Shown here in pieces: positions 10,775 to 19,924 of a DNA stretch of 64,000 nucleotides. This stretch comes from Hoylesella shahii DSM 15611 = JCM 12083 (GTDB lineage: Bacteria > Bacteroidota > Bacteroidia > Bacteroidales > Bacteroidaceae). The notes beneath the pieces were generated by a model. The model was not told the origin of the DNA. It did no database searches and saw only the letters and a program-made list of their open reading frames with translations. The stretch lies in NCBI RefSeq assembly GCF_000613445.1, contig NZ_BAIZ01000003.1, positions 1 through 64,000 on the forward strand, read 5' to 3'. Each line of letters opens with the position of its first letter. Positions within the stretch are counted from its first letter, which is position 1. Made by a program: the position numbers and the translations under genes.

Positions 10775-11344
10775 TTACCAAATTGTATAAGACAAGGTTA
10801 CGCCTATATTTGTAGGCAATATGCGATATTCCCAAAAGCCGTCTTTGGCTTTAGTGTTGTCGTTCAACAGCAAATCGCTTTCGTCTTTCATAAATTCCTT
10901 GTGATGGGAAAAAATAACACCTACTCCAGTATGGAAATCCATATTCCATCTTTTAGACAATGGTATGACATAACCAAATGTCATTCCACCCCCCCAGGCA
11001 GTTCCATCATAAGTTCTATTTCCCAATGTTATAGAATAATCAGCACCCAAGAGTCCAATACCCACGTAATGATGATACAACGGACGACCACCAAAATAGT
11101 ATTTGAATTCTGGTTGCACTCCAACTACTCTCATATTCTTTAGGAAATAAGGTTTATTGTTAGCAAAGACGCTCAGACCAAGAGTCGTATGGTTACCAAC
11201 AGTAATTTCTGCGCCCAAATTATATGTTTGTGAAGCTAGAAATAAAAGATTAGAGTTGACGGCAAAGGTCTGCGCCTGCATGTTAGTAGTCATTCCAACA
11301 AGCAAGATCAGAAGTAATCCTATTTTTTTAGTTACCATTTTCAT
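10775..11344 (-). CDS. DUF3575 family outer-membrane barrel protein
   Basis: A 189-residue protein with a signal peptide (cut after NMQAQ, about residue 25). The mature part follows DUF3575: FAVNSNLLFLASQTYNLGAE, then alternating strands such as VQPEFKYYFGG and HHYVGIGLLG, and a C-terminal strand VTLSYTIW. This is the pattern of an 8-stranded outer-membrane barrel. It is the third gene of the operon, 16 bp after the long DUF3575 coiled-coil gene. Start at 11344 is conventional; Met at 11338 is equally possible. Confidence 0.75.
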   Translation of the reverse strand: MKMVTKKIGLLLILLVGMTTNMQAQTFAVNSNLLFLASQTYNLGAEITVGNHTTLGLSVFANNKPYFLKNMRVVGVQPEFKYYFGGRPLYHHYVGIGLLGADYSITLGNRTYDGTAWGGGMTFGYVIPLSKRWNMDFHTGVGVIFSHHKEFMKDESDLLLNDNTKAKDGFWEYRILPTNIGVTLSYTIW

Positions 11345-11360
11345 AATTATTCCTTATTTG

Positions 11361-12908
11361 TCAATACGTTTCTATTGCTGTTTGAAATGTTGCCATCGTA
11401 GGAGTTTGAGTTGCCCCCTTATCGCTGGAAGACGACGCTTCCAGCGATTTAAGGGTATTCTCTTTCGCTTCTTTAACAGCCATAAAGATTACAGCGCGTT
11501 TCATCTCGTTCACAAGCTGCCGACTATCTGGGATTAAATTATCCACAAGAGCATTATCGGAATTTTCAGTATTCTGATTTTCCTTTTCTTTCTCAGGTAC
11601 AGAAGAATCTTCAGTTTTAGGTGTTTGAGATTGCTCCACTTCCTCAGTAGATTTGGAGTTTTCATCCTTTACCTTATCAGCTTCTTTTTGCTGCTTCTCA
11701 ATTTCTTTAGCAACTTTAGTTGAATCAGCAGCTCGTTTAGCGTTTTCACGCTCCATCGCCTTACGCTCTTTGAGTTCTCGCGCACGCTCTTTGGCAGCAT
11801 ATTTCAAGGAGTCCGCTTTAAGCTTAGCTCTTTCCTTTTCTTCAAATTGTTTTGTCTTTTCGACAAGCTTAAGTGAATCAGCAGTAATTTTAGCATTAGC
11901 TTTTTCCTCAATGGCTTTTTGTCTTGCAACTTCTTTTAAAGAGTCGGCACGTTGTTTAGCTTCTTCGCGTTCTATCATTTGCTTTTCTTTCAAAGCTTTA
12001 TTTTCTTTTCTTAGCGAGTCTTGTGCATACTCTTTTTCATTTTCCAGACGTTGTTCCTCGAATCTGCGTTCATAGTCAGCTTTAGCAAGCGAATCCATAT
12101 GTATACGCTTTTCCTTAACCTGAGCAGTATGTACACTATCTCTTCTTATCTTTTCTTTTTCGACAGCCAAACGATAATCGTTATCAATCAAGTTACGGTT
12201 CTTATATCTGTTAGCCAACTTAGTACCAAAGTGATACACTAAAGAAATATGAACAGCATCAATAGAAGAAGCGTAAACCCAGGGGCTGAAGCTAATCTTA
12301 TATCCTGTATTACTAGAGGTAGCAGAATAGTAATATTTACCATCCTTATAGAAACGCTGATAATCGTGCATATCAGCAAACATTACACCTGGACTAATTC
12401 CCAAGTCTAAGTCAAGACTAGCGCCATTCATATAGCCATATAGTTGTGTAACAGTACCAACCATAGGGCCACCAACAAAAGAGATACCTTTCTTACCGGT
12501 ATTACCGAATTTAATATCAAAAGAGTTAGCTCCAGCGAACAATCCAACGTAAAAAGCACGTTTGGGTATTTTCGCATGCCAGTATCTTCTTACTTCAACA
12601 CGTCCACCATAGATATTGTACACATAAAATGATTTTGTGCGCGTGTTAACATCCCAATTAGCCCGTCCATAAACACCTACAGTCCATTGATTCCAGTTTT
12701 TATTTCCCAGAGAGAATTCAAGTCCTAAATTAGGTGTCAATGTTAACCATCCAACAGCATCAGTTTTCAAGTTAAATCGGTTTTGGAATTTCATAGTATC
12801 TACCTTATTATAATATAGTAGATTTCCCTGACCCTGCGCACCTATTACTCCAACAAAGAATTGGAGCAATAGGGGTAGTATCAGTTTATATCCTTTCATA
12901 TTCATCAT
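11361..12908 (-). CDS. DUF3575 barrel fused to a long charged coiled coil
   Basis: A 515-residue secreted protein. Signal peptide at about 1-25; a DUF3575 barrel at about 40-235 (FNLKTDAVGWLTLTPNLGLE, then strands ending ISLVYHFG); then about 180 residues of Lys/Glu/Ala-rich coiled coil (about 245-425), with the motif ADSLK recurring 22 residues apart (RADSLKE, TADSLKL, KADSLKY) and again as ADSTK; then a Ser/Thr/Glu linker and a short helical end. The layout suggests a barrel in the outer membrane with a rod reaching into the periplasm, or outward. Close spacing to both neighbours supports a shared complex. DUF3575 is recognised; the tail is described only. Confidence 0.7.
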   Translation of the reverse strand: MMNMKGYKLILPLLLQFFVGVIGAQGQGNLLYYNKVDTMKFQNRFNLKTDAVGWLTLTPNLGLEFSLGNKNWNQWTVGVYGRANWDVNTRTKSFYVYNIYGGRVEVRRYWHAKIPKRAFYVGLFAGANSFDIKFGNTGKKGISFVGGPMVGTVTQLYGYMNGASLDLDLGISPGVMFADMHDYQRFYKDGKYYYSATSSNTGYKISFSPWVYASSIDAVHISLVYHFGTKLANRYKNRNLIDNDYRLAVEKEKIRRDSVHTAQVKEKRIHMDSLAKADYERRFEEQRLENEKEYAQDSLRKENKALKEKQMIEREEAKQRADSLKEVARQKAIEEKANAKITADSLKLVEKTKQFEEKERAKLKADSLKYAAKERARELKERKAMERENAKRAADSTKVAKEIEKQQKEADKVKDENSKSTEEVEQSQTPKTEDSSVPEKEKENQNTENSDNALVDNLIPDSRQLVNEMKRAVIFMAVKEAKENTLKSLEASSSSDKGATQTPTMATFQTAIETY

Positions 12909-12937
12909 AACCTATAGTTATCAACTATTCTTTTAAA

Positions 12938-14364
12938 TTACTTAACTTTCAATGCTACCATCTGTTTAGCAAAGTCGTCTTCAGGATCAAGTTCCAAAAT
13001 CTTTTGTGCATACTCGACAGAAGAATTCATTTCTTTATTTATATAGTAATAATAAGAAAGTTGCTTATAACACTCAATAAGATGGTCTTTACTGCTACCA
13101 CTTTTTTCAAGAAGTTCTGCAGCTTTGGAGTAATAAGGCTTAGCCAAACCCTTTGTGTACTCTGGGTCTAGCATGGCATTAGCTTTAGCTTGCCAATAAA
13201 AACCGAGATAGCTATTTGGACGCAAAGTGGCAACCTGTCCAAACAATTCAGCTGAATGCTCGATAGCCTTAGTTTGGTCTTCCGTTCTAGTTTCATTTTC
13301 TTTAACATTGGTACCCTTTCTCCAATACAATCTTCCCAATTGGAATATATTATACGCACGGTTATCAGTGGTATCCTTAAGATTGGCCACATACTGTTCA
13401 TAATATTTAATAGCATTATCATAATCATGGATTCTGCTATAAGCGTCAGAAATTTCCTTATGAATACCAGGAATATCACCATTCTTTTGAAGCGCAACAT
13501 TAAACTGTTGAATAGCCTCTTGAGTTTTTCCGAGTCCACTCAATGCATAGCCATAATAAATATAGTCTTGATACTGTGGTTTAGTATCTTTGCTATTATT
13601 AAACAGGTCGTCAGCATTGCTTATAGCTGTATCGAAATGTTGTAATTCTGTATTATTATAAAGGAGAAGCCTATTAAAAACTGGGTCTTTTGAGGCGCGT
13701 TTATGTCCTTTCTGTGCTAAGTCAAGAGATTGAGAAAAGTCTTTTTTAATATACAAGCTCAAAGAATACTGCATTAGTTCCCTATCATCTAGAGAGTCAA
13801 CTCCGATACTTTTATATGCAGCAATAGCATTAGTAAGGTCGTTCGCCGTATAATACACTTCAGCCATTCGTTTTTGTACATTCAGATCTGGTCTATTTTT
13901 CTTCAAGATCTGTAACGTCTCAATCGACTTGTTAATTTCCTTAGCTTTTAACAAGTCGGCCAGTTTATAATAAGCGTCTGGGTCTTTTCGTGCAAAATAC
14001 ATGGCCCTTTTATAATAAAACTGTGCAGAATCGGGTCTATTTTTAGACCTTGCAATATCACCACCCAGATTTAAGGCTTTAACACTGATGCGTCTGCATT
14101 GTTGGGCAAGGTTAAAATAACGAGTGGCTTCATCCAGTTTCCCGGCCCTTAGATAGAGTGTTCCGAGACCAGCAGCATGGCTCCATCTTCTTTATGCTTA
14201 CTTGCGAATTTCTCTGCGCTACTCTTAGCCGCTTCAGGACTACTCTTCAACAAGGTTGCGATAATTTGTAAATCCTCGTTATCCGAAAAATAGTCCTGCG
14301 AGAAGACAGGAAGACTAAGCATAGCACAGAACACAAATACCAGCCACTTTTTAGTCATACTCAT
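12938..14364 (-). CDS. Secreted TPR protein, frameshifted near 14176
   Basis: First gene of the envelope operon. The start region has a signal peptide (MTKKWLVFVFCAMLSLPVFS, from 14358; Met at 14364 also possible). The frame breaks near 14176: restoring one G (ATGCTG to ATGGCTG) reads DGAMAAGLGTLYLRAGKLDEA and joins the long frame that ends at 12938. The repaired protein has about 475 residues, nearly all tetratricopeptide-like helical repeats, with recurring A-Y/F and YAL/YG patterns such as DYIYYGYALSGLGKTQEAIQQF. TPR proteins act as scaffolds, so this may hold the barrel proteins together in the periplasm. It lies 29 bp before the DUF3575 coiled-coil gene. Confidence 0.75.
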
Positions 14365-14623
14365 AATAATTTGATCAACCATTAATTTAATAACCAGCTG
14401 TCGACAATGACAGGACTGTGCACAACATCATGACACTCCACTCCCACTTCCGTGCTTTAAAAGCAGGAAATTCATTACACGTCAGCAGCAATATTCCCTT
14501 ATGTCAACCCTATCACATGACAAGGCAGACAAGAAGAAGATTTAAAAACGTAAAATATTCGATACTATACAAAACGAATCTTTGTTCGTTGTCATTTAGA
14601 TTATTAACGTCACATTTAGAATG

Positions 14624-14675
14624 ATGAGCCAGGGCCATCTGGAGCGCTTGGCCTCAAATAGCCCTGGCGTCTCAT
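14624..14675 (-). terminator. Long interrupted hairpin between the coiled-coil gene and the envelope operon
   Basis: ATGAGCCAGGGC (14624-14635) pairs with GCCCTGGCGTCTCAT (14661-14675) apart from a 3-base bulge. It lies 44 bp after the stop of the alanine-rich gene and before the TPR gene. The T tract is weak, so it could be a terminator, a partial attenuator or an mRNA-stabilising stem. Confidence 0.45.
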
Positions 14676-14718
14676 TGTGCAACGAAATTGTTTAGTCGTT
14701 GCAATTAAAGCTTAAACT

Positions 14719-15300
14719 TTAATTCGTAGATTTAGCTTTCTCAATAGCAGCATTAGCCTGTTCGATGGCAGCAGCAGCATCGGCACCAGCTTTAGCCAAA
14801 TCGGCTTTTGCTTTATCAGATTCTGCTTTTGCTTTAGCAGCTTCGGCCATCACTTTGGCCGTCATTTCCTTTGCCTTTGCAGCTTCGGTACGTGCTTTGA
14901 GCGCGGTAGCTTTGCAAGCGGCTGCATTTGCTACAGCCTTTTCTGTTTCGGCTTTAGCTTGATTAGCAGCCTCTACAGCTTTCTGAGCTTCAGCTTCAGC
15001 TGCTTCAGCGTCAACACGAGCTTGTTCCGACTGAGCTTTAGCCTTTTCAGATTCCATCCTAGCCTTCTCAGCTTCTACTTTAGCTTTAGCAGCTACTACT
15101 TTAGCCTTGGCAGCTTCAGCCCTTTGTCTTGCAGCTTCAGCAACAGCTCTTGCTGCATCTTCTTTGGCTTTTTGAGCGTCCATTACGGCTTTTTGCGCAT
15201 CCGCCACTGCAGACCCTACGTTTTCAGACTGAGCAGAGGCACTCATAACCGAGACAAATGCTACGGCTACAACAGACAAGATACACCTTCTCATTTTCAT
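14719..15300 (-). CDS. Secreted alanine-rich coiled-coil protein
   Basis: A 193-residue protein with a signal peptide (about 1-23, cut after SASA). The mature part is almost only Ala, Lys, Glu, Asp and Gln in unbroken helix, built on repeats such as AAKAKVEAEKA and AEAAKAKAESDKAKA. This is TolA-like in composition but has no TolA membrane anchor or C-terminal domain. It would form a long periplasmic or secreted rod. It is separated from the downstream envelope operon by about 350 bp with a hairpin, and has its own promoter-like boxes upstream. Function unknown. Confidence 0.7.
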   Translation of the reverse strand: MKMRRCILSVVAVAFVSVMSASAQSENVGSAVADAQKAVMDAQKAKEDAARAVAEAARQRAEAAKAKVVAAKAKVEAEKARMESEKAKAQSEQARVDAEAAEAEAQKAVEAANQAKAETEKAVANAAACKATALKARTEAAKAKEMTAKVMAEAAKAKAESDKAKADLAKAGADAAAAIEQANAAIEKAKSTN

Positions 15301-15893
15301 ATTTATTTATTAAATAAAATAACACGATTGGCATGTCAATCATGGTAATAAGTTTAACTTAAACGAACATGCCCGTTTACTATTTCTGTTGCAAAATTAC
15401 AAAAAAAAAGAAACCCACAAAAGAAAATAAGGAAAATATTGTAAATAATTATGGATTTATGTTGTAAAACATATCAAAATCGGTAAAAGGTAAAAATAGT
15501 TAGTACAAATCGGAAAAAGTTAACAAAATAAGAATGTTATATAACAGATAAAAGAAAGTTTTGAGTACAAAAACACCAGCTTTAAAATAAGGCTAGAAAC
15601 TTATCAAGAAAGACAAAACACAGTTTAATTCATACAAAAAACCTGAAACGAATTGAACTTCTATACTAATAAACAAACTTCAATTACCTAGTAATGAATA
15701 AAATACACAGAATAGACAACACATTTAAACCCGAGAACAAGAAAGACACGCACACTTTTTAGTGATATTCTAAATTCCTCTAAATACATCTAATTAAAGA
15801 AAAGAAGAAATCCTATCATAGATAAATACGAATAAATTAAGAAAATCACTAAAAAGAGAAATTCGGATCTAAGTCGTTCTATTTACGCAACTA
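15301..15893. other. Intergenic region, 593 bp
   Basis: Very AT-rich gap upstream of the alanine-rich protein and downstream of the PPTase gene. It holds the promoter candidate at 15392-15421. I see no gene, tandem repeat or strong hairpin in the rest. Confidence 0.6.
15392..15421 (-). promoter_or_regulatory. Promoter of the alanine-rich coiled-coil gene
   Basis: On the minus strand TTTG (15421-15418), an 18-base spacer and TAATTTTG (15399-15392) fit the Bacteroidetes promoter pattern. The transcript would have a leader of about 85 bases. Confidence 0.6.
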
Positions 15894-16502
15894 TTAATCG
15901 TTAAATATGTAAACCAAGACGAATTTATTTAACTTAAAATAATGGGACTTAACCACAATATCACTTTTAGTATTTTTGACTACTATTACCCCTTGATGTT
16001 CAAGCTTAAATGGTTGTAAATGTATCTGAGTTGAAAGCAAATTATCTTCAGAAAAATATTTGAATAAAGCTTCTTTTGCACACCAAGCAATTAGAAGGTG
16101 AGAAAGAGTGGGCATCTCTTCGTCTTGATTAATAAACTTGTGGGCTATTCTACCCACCCTATCGCTTTCGTATTCTACATCAACAGCCACAATTCTCGTT
16201 TTAGAAAGCATCAATGCAACTAAACCTTTGGTATGGCTTACACTTATATTATAGCCTTTGACCAACGGTTTTCCACTGCTATGGTGCGTTATTACCAAAT
16301 CTTGATTACCAGTGATTTCATATAACAACGCGCGTGTTGCAAGCTTCTCCAGCCGTCGTTGTTTACTTCCAACTGAAGATAATTCCTCTTTCAACTTAAG
16401 AAGAAATGGATAGGTACTGAAGAAGTAGCTTTCATCTTCATCTAATGTCCACAAAGCTAGATAAACGTCTCCGTTCAAACACTGGTTACGCAACAAAGCC
16501 AT
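15894..16502 (-). CDS. 4'-phosphopantetheinyl transferase superfamily protein (Sfp type)
   Basis: Moves the phosphopantetheine arm of CoA onto a carrier-protein serine. The 202-residue length fits the Sfp-like group. Signature segments are present in order: GKPLVKGYNISVSHTKG (about 81-97), VAVDVEYESDRVG (about 108-120, magnesium ligands) and WCAKEALFKYF (about 142-152). It follows gldE with a gap of about 120 bp, a pairing common in Bacteroidetes. The carrier protein target cannot be read from the sequence. Confidence 0.85.
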   Translation of the reverse strand: MALLRNQCLNGDVYLALWTLDEDESYFFSTYPFLLKLKEELSSVGSKQRRLEKLATRALLYEITGNQDLVITHHSSGKPLVKGYNISVSHTKGLVALMLSKTRIVAVDVEYESDRVGRIAHKFINQDEEMPTLSHLLIAWCAKEALFKYFSEDNLLSTQIHLQPFKLEHQGVIVVKNTKSDIVVKSHYFKLNKFVLVYIFND

Positions 16503-16619
16503 AAAACAAAATTAAAGTGGTAATGAGATACAACCAAACGCATAGCTCACCCTATAAAATAATGGATTAAAGCACAAGAGTTATGCGTTAAAAGAAACAT
16601 TACGCCACAAAGAGTGAGA

Positions 16620-17938
16620 TTATGGTTTAACCACTATCTTCACCCTACTGATACGACGCTCTTCAATAGCAAGAATTTCAAATAAGTAATCCTTATAATT
16701 TAAGCGCTCGCCAATAGATGGAAAGTCGCCTTTTAGTTCTAAAAGCAGTCCCGCCAAAGTATCCGCTCCGCCTTCCACTTCACTAAACTCTTCGTCATCC
16801 ACTTCTAAAATCCTACACAAATCACTCAACAACGTTTTACCATCAAATACAAAAGTATTGTAATTGAGCTTCGTGTACATCTTTTCAGTTTCATCGTCGT
16901 ATTCGTCGTTGATTTCACCAACGATTTCCTCAAGAATATCTTCCAGCGTTACCAAGCCACTAGTCCCACCAAACTCATCTACAACAATAGCAATATGAAT
17001 TTTGTTTTCTTGAAAATCGCGAAGGAGGTCATCAATTTTCTTTGTTTCAGGAACAAAATAAGGAGGTCTAATTAAGCTTTGCCATCTAAAGGTATGGGGC
17101 TTAGATAAATGCGGAAGCAAATCTTTTACATATAGCACCCCCTTTATATTATCAGTATTATCTTGATAAATAGGAATTCGACTATAATTATTCTCCTTTA
17201 TACTTTCTAACACCTCACTAAAATTACATTTGATATTCACATCTACAATATCCTTACGACTGGTCATTATCTCCTTAGCCGTTTCATCACCAAAGCGAAT
17301 GATACCCTGTAGAAGTTTTTCCTCGTCTTTTAGTTCTTCTTTATTTGTAAGTTCAAGAGCCTGCTCTAAATCATCAACACTCAACGTTACAGTTTCTTTT
17401 CCCAACATTTTCGAAGCCAAAAGACCAGTTTTAAGTAGAATTGTTTCAAGAGGCCAGAACAATTTTCTTAGAAAAAGAACGCCAGAAACACTCCTTCTGC
17501 AAAAAGCTAAGGGGTTTTGTCTACTAAGCACTTTGGGCATAATCTCGCCAAAGAGCAACAAGAGAAAAGTTAAGAGAATGGTTAAAATAAGAAATTGTAA
17601 CCAATAAGCTCGCGGACCAAAATGCACCACATTGGCAAAAACATAGTTGAGCAACATGATAATGGTTACATTCACAAAATTGTTCGTAATCAAAATGGTA
17701 GCCAAAGTGCGCTCAGAATCTTCTCGAAGCATATTTATATTCTTATCCTTAACATCTTTCTCCAAGTCGAGTTCAGAAATATCTGCAGGAGAAAGACTAA
17801 AGAAAGCTAATTCTGAACCACTAGCATAACCAGAGACGCAAGAAGCAACACCGCCAAGACAAACGCAAAAACAACACCCAACGTTGGATGTTGTATATAT
17901 ATATCAGAGAACGAATTACAAAAAAAGGATGTATCCAA
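16620..17938 (-). CDS. gldE: GldE, CNNM/CBS-domain gliding-associated membrane protein, frameshifted near 17835
   Basis: An inner-membrane protein of the CorC/HlyC family. The long frame (16620-17765) has hydrophobic helices (LATILITNNFVNVTIIMLLNYV and others), the GEIMPKVLS motif of the CNNM domain, two CBS domains (about IMTSRKDIVDV and FGGTSGLVTLEDILEEIVGE) and a C-terminal CorC_HlyC domain (AGLLLELKGDFPSIGE). The missing N-terminal helix is upstream in another frame: restoring one C near 17835 gives SGYASGSELAFFSLSPADI, and the frame can be followed back to a TTG at 17938, for about 439 residues, the usual GldE size. GldE is tied to gliding and type IX secretion in relatives, but these bacteria are usually non-motile. 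It follows ssb. Confidence 0.8.
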
Positions 17939-17953
17939 GATTTTCGAACAATA

Positions 17954-18367
17954 TTAGAATGGTAAATTATTGTTTTCTTGCTCACTCGTGTGTTCGGGTT
18001 GCGCTTTCGGCTCCTGTGCAACATCCGTCTTACTTTGTGCTCTTGGCGTAAGCAGTTCAAGACTATCGGCCCAAATTTCTGTCACATATTGACGTTTACC
18101 TTGTTTATCGTCGTAGCTTCTATATCTCACTTTACCTTCAACAAACAATTTATCTCCCTTATGTACATACTTTTCAACGGCCTTGGCAAGACTTTTCCAA
18201 AACACCACAGTGTGCCAATCGGTTCTATCGGGCACCTTTGTGCCATTTTGCAAGGTATAACCACGCTCGGTTGTGGCAAGCGACACTTGGGCCACAGCCG
18301 TATCCGCCTCATAATAACGAACCTCGGGATCCTTCCCAACGTTCCCTATCAGCATCACCTTATTCAT
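17954..18367 (-). CDS. ssb: Single-stranded DNA-binding protein
   Basis: Binds single-stranded DNA during replication and repair. Met at 18367 is chosen because the fold begins MNKVMLIGNVGKDPEVRYY; the longer upstream reading has no homology. The OB-fold follows (TDWHTVVFWKSLAKAVEKYVHKGDKLFVEGKVRYRSY), then a flexible Gln/Pro/Glu tail and the tip NNNLPF, matching the conserved C-terminal tip that recruits repair proteins. 137 residues. It lies 17 bp after the conserved unknown gene and 15 bp before gldE. Confidence 0.92.
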   Translation of the reverse strand: MNKVMLIGNVGKDPEVRYYEADTAVAQVSLATTERGYTLQNGTKVPDRTDWHTVVFWKSLAKAVEKYVHKGDKLFVEGKVRYRSYDDKQGKRQYVTEIWADSLELLTPRAQSKTDVAQEPKAQPEHTSEQENNNLPF

Positions 18368-18383
18368 AACTACAGTGTTTGTA

Positions 18384-18935
18384 TTATTTCCACCTACCCA
18401 AGTACCTAAATCTAAAGTTTTTTCCTTTGGGTGAAGGAAATTGGGAACGTCTGTCCACACGTTCACTCAAGTTATCTACCATTCGGTCGTAACAATCCTG
18501 TCCCGACATAGCCTTACAATGTACTACAAAATGAGTATCACGATATTCGAACTTACCAGTTGAAGGAACCATCACCACACGTTTGAAATCAAGTTCACCT
18601 TCATACCATCCTGGTCTTTCTTCAGTGAGTCGGGTCATGGCGTTAGCAGCCAAATCTCTCCTATCAAATCCATTAGGGGGAGGCATTTGTTGCACAGCCT
18701 TTTTCTGCTTAAAATCGAGCATAGTAGCAGCAACAGTCTTGATGATAATAAAATAAACTCTTGGGCGAACTTTATAACGTTTAGGATAATACACGTCACT
18801 TTCAACATAGTCACGAATATCATTCTCCAAATCGATATTCATGCCTATCTCTGGGATAGATTGGAGAAAGTCAAGTGCTTTTTCTACATTATCAACTAAC
18901 GTTTCCTTATCAAAATATCTTAAGTATAAATTCAT
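18384..18935 (-). CDS. Conserved Bacteroidetes protein of unknown function
   Basis: A 183-residue protein, starting at Met 18935 (MNLYLRYFDKETLV); the longer reading runs through a tRNA gene and is not real. It is soluble, with no signal peptide. Notable segments are YPKRYKVRPRVYFIIIKT, GWYEGELDFKRVVMVPSTGKF, HFVVHCKAMSGQDCYDR and RRSQFPSPKGKNFRFRYLG. I recall close relatives in Bacteroides next to ssb or tRNA genes but no assigned function. It sits between a tRNA-Gly gene and ssb, 17 bp before the latter. Confidence 0.65.
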   Translation of the reverse strand: MNLYLRYFDKETLVDNVEKALDFLQSIPEIGMNIDLENDIRDYVESDVYYPKRYKVRPRVYFIIIKTVAATMLDFKQKKAVQQMPPPNGFDRRDLAANAMTRLTEERPGWYEGELDFKRVVMVPSTGKFEYRDTHFVVHCKAMSGQDCYDRMVDNLSERVDRRSQFPSPKGKNFRFRYLGRWK

Positions 18936-18958
18936 TGATAAATATGTTTCTCTGAAAG

Positions 18959-19031
18959 AGCGGAAAACGAGACTCGAACTCGCGACCCCAACCTTGGCAA
19001 GGTTGTGCTCTACCAACTGAGCTATTTCCGC
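18959..19031 (-). tRNA. tRNA-Gly(GCC)
   Basis: Minus-strand 73-base cloverleaf: acceptor GCGGAAA/TTTCCGC, D arm AGCTCAGTTGGTAGAGC, anticodon loop with GCC, T arm GAGTTCGAGTCTC, discriminator T. CCA not encoded. Identical to the copy at 19270-19342. Confidence 0.95.
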
Positions 19032-19053
19032 GACAATAATAATTATCAATATG

Positions 19054-19137
19054 TGAAGAGGAGGAGACTCGAACTCCCACGAAGCAATTTTCACTACCCC
19101 CTCAAAGTAGCGCGTCTACCAATTCCGCCACCTCTCC
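19054..19137 (-). tRNA. tRNA-Leu(GAG)
   Basis: Minus-strand 84-base cloverleaf with a long variable arm: acceptor GGAGAGG/CCTCTTC, D arm GGCGGAATTGGTAGACGC, anticodon stem CTACT/GGTAG with loop TTGAGGG, T arm GGGAGTTCGAGTCTCCT. Confidence 0.95.
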
Positions 19138-19161
19138 AGCATAAACGCATTCTGAATATAG

Positions 19162-19243
19162 TGCCCAGAACAGGACTCGAACCTGCACGCTGTTAAACAC
19201 ACGCACCTGAAACGTGCGCGTCTACCAATTCCGCCACCTGGGC
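19162..19243 (-). tRNA. tRNA-Leu(CAG)
   Basis: Minus-strand 82-base cloverleaf: acceptor GCCCAGG/TCTGGGC, D arm GGCGGAATTGGTAGACGC, anticodon stem CACGT/GCGTG with loop TTCAGGT, long variable arm, T arm GCAGGTTCGAGTCCTGT. Confidence 0.95.
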
Positions 19244-19269
19244 AACAACTAGTACTATTCAGAATGTTG

Positions 19270-19342
19270 AGCGGAAAACGAGACTCGAACTCGCGACCCC
19301 AACCTTGGCAAGGTTGTGCTCTACCAACTGAGCTATTTCCGC
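19270..19342 (-). tRNA. tRNA-Gly(GCC), second copy
   Basis: Same 73-base sequence as the tRNA-Gly at 18959-19031. First gene of the minus-strand tRNA cluster Gly-Leu(CAG)-Leu(GAG)-Gly. Confidence 0.95.
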
Positions 19343-19924
19343 AGCTTTTTAACAAGGCATTTCTCCAAATGCGCTGCAAAGGTACTACAATTTTTCAAAA
19401 CCACAAATTATTTCTTTATTTTTTTTCATTTACCATTAAAAAATGATTGTTCGCTCCCTTCCTACGCTTTCGTTGTTTTCTTTCTTTTGTTCTGCTACGA
19501 TCCGTATTCCTGTTTATTTAATATTCAAAAAACAGAAACGCTTATTGATTGATCTTCAGAATCATACACTACACCTATTAATAACATAGCAATAGAATAC
19601 CAATACAAAGCCTATGTCTTGTACTTAAGATATACTATAATATAATACGAGAAACATACTGATAAAGAAAATTGTAATCGTTAATCTTCTGACACCAAGA
19701 TTGCTAATAGTACTGCGTAAAGATGCTTATCTACGAGCTTTAACGCAAGTTCATCATATAGGTAGATTGTTTAATGTTTATAAAAACCGATTTTGCAAGT
19801 CAAAGGGCTTACTTTTGCAAATATAGATATTTTTCTTTTCTCGCATTTTTTTAAAAAAGAAAAATATTAGAACCTAATTCTTATACATTTCCTAGACCTT
19901 GAACGATTCCTAGAAACACTTATC

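Noticed and set aside
18936..19094. Longer start of the conserved unknown gene
   Set aside because: The extension is a readthrough of a tRNA-Gly gene; Met at 18935 starts the conserved part.
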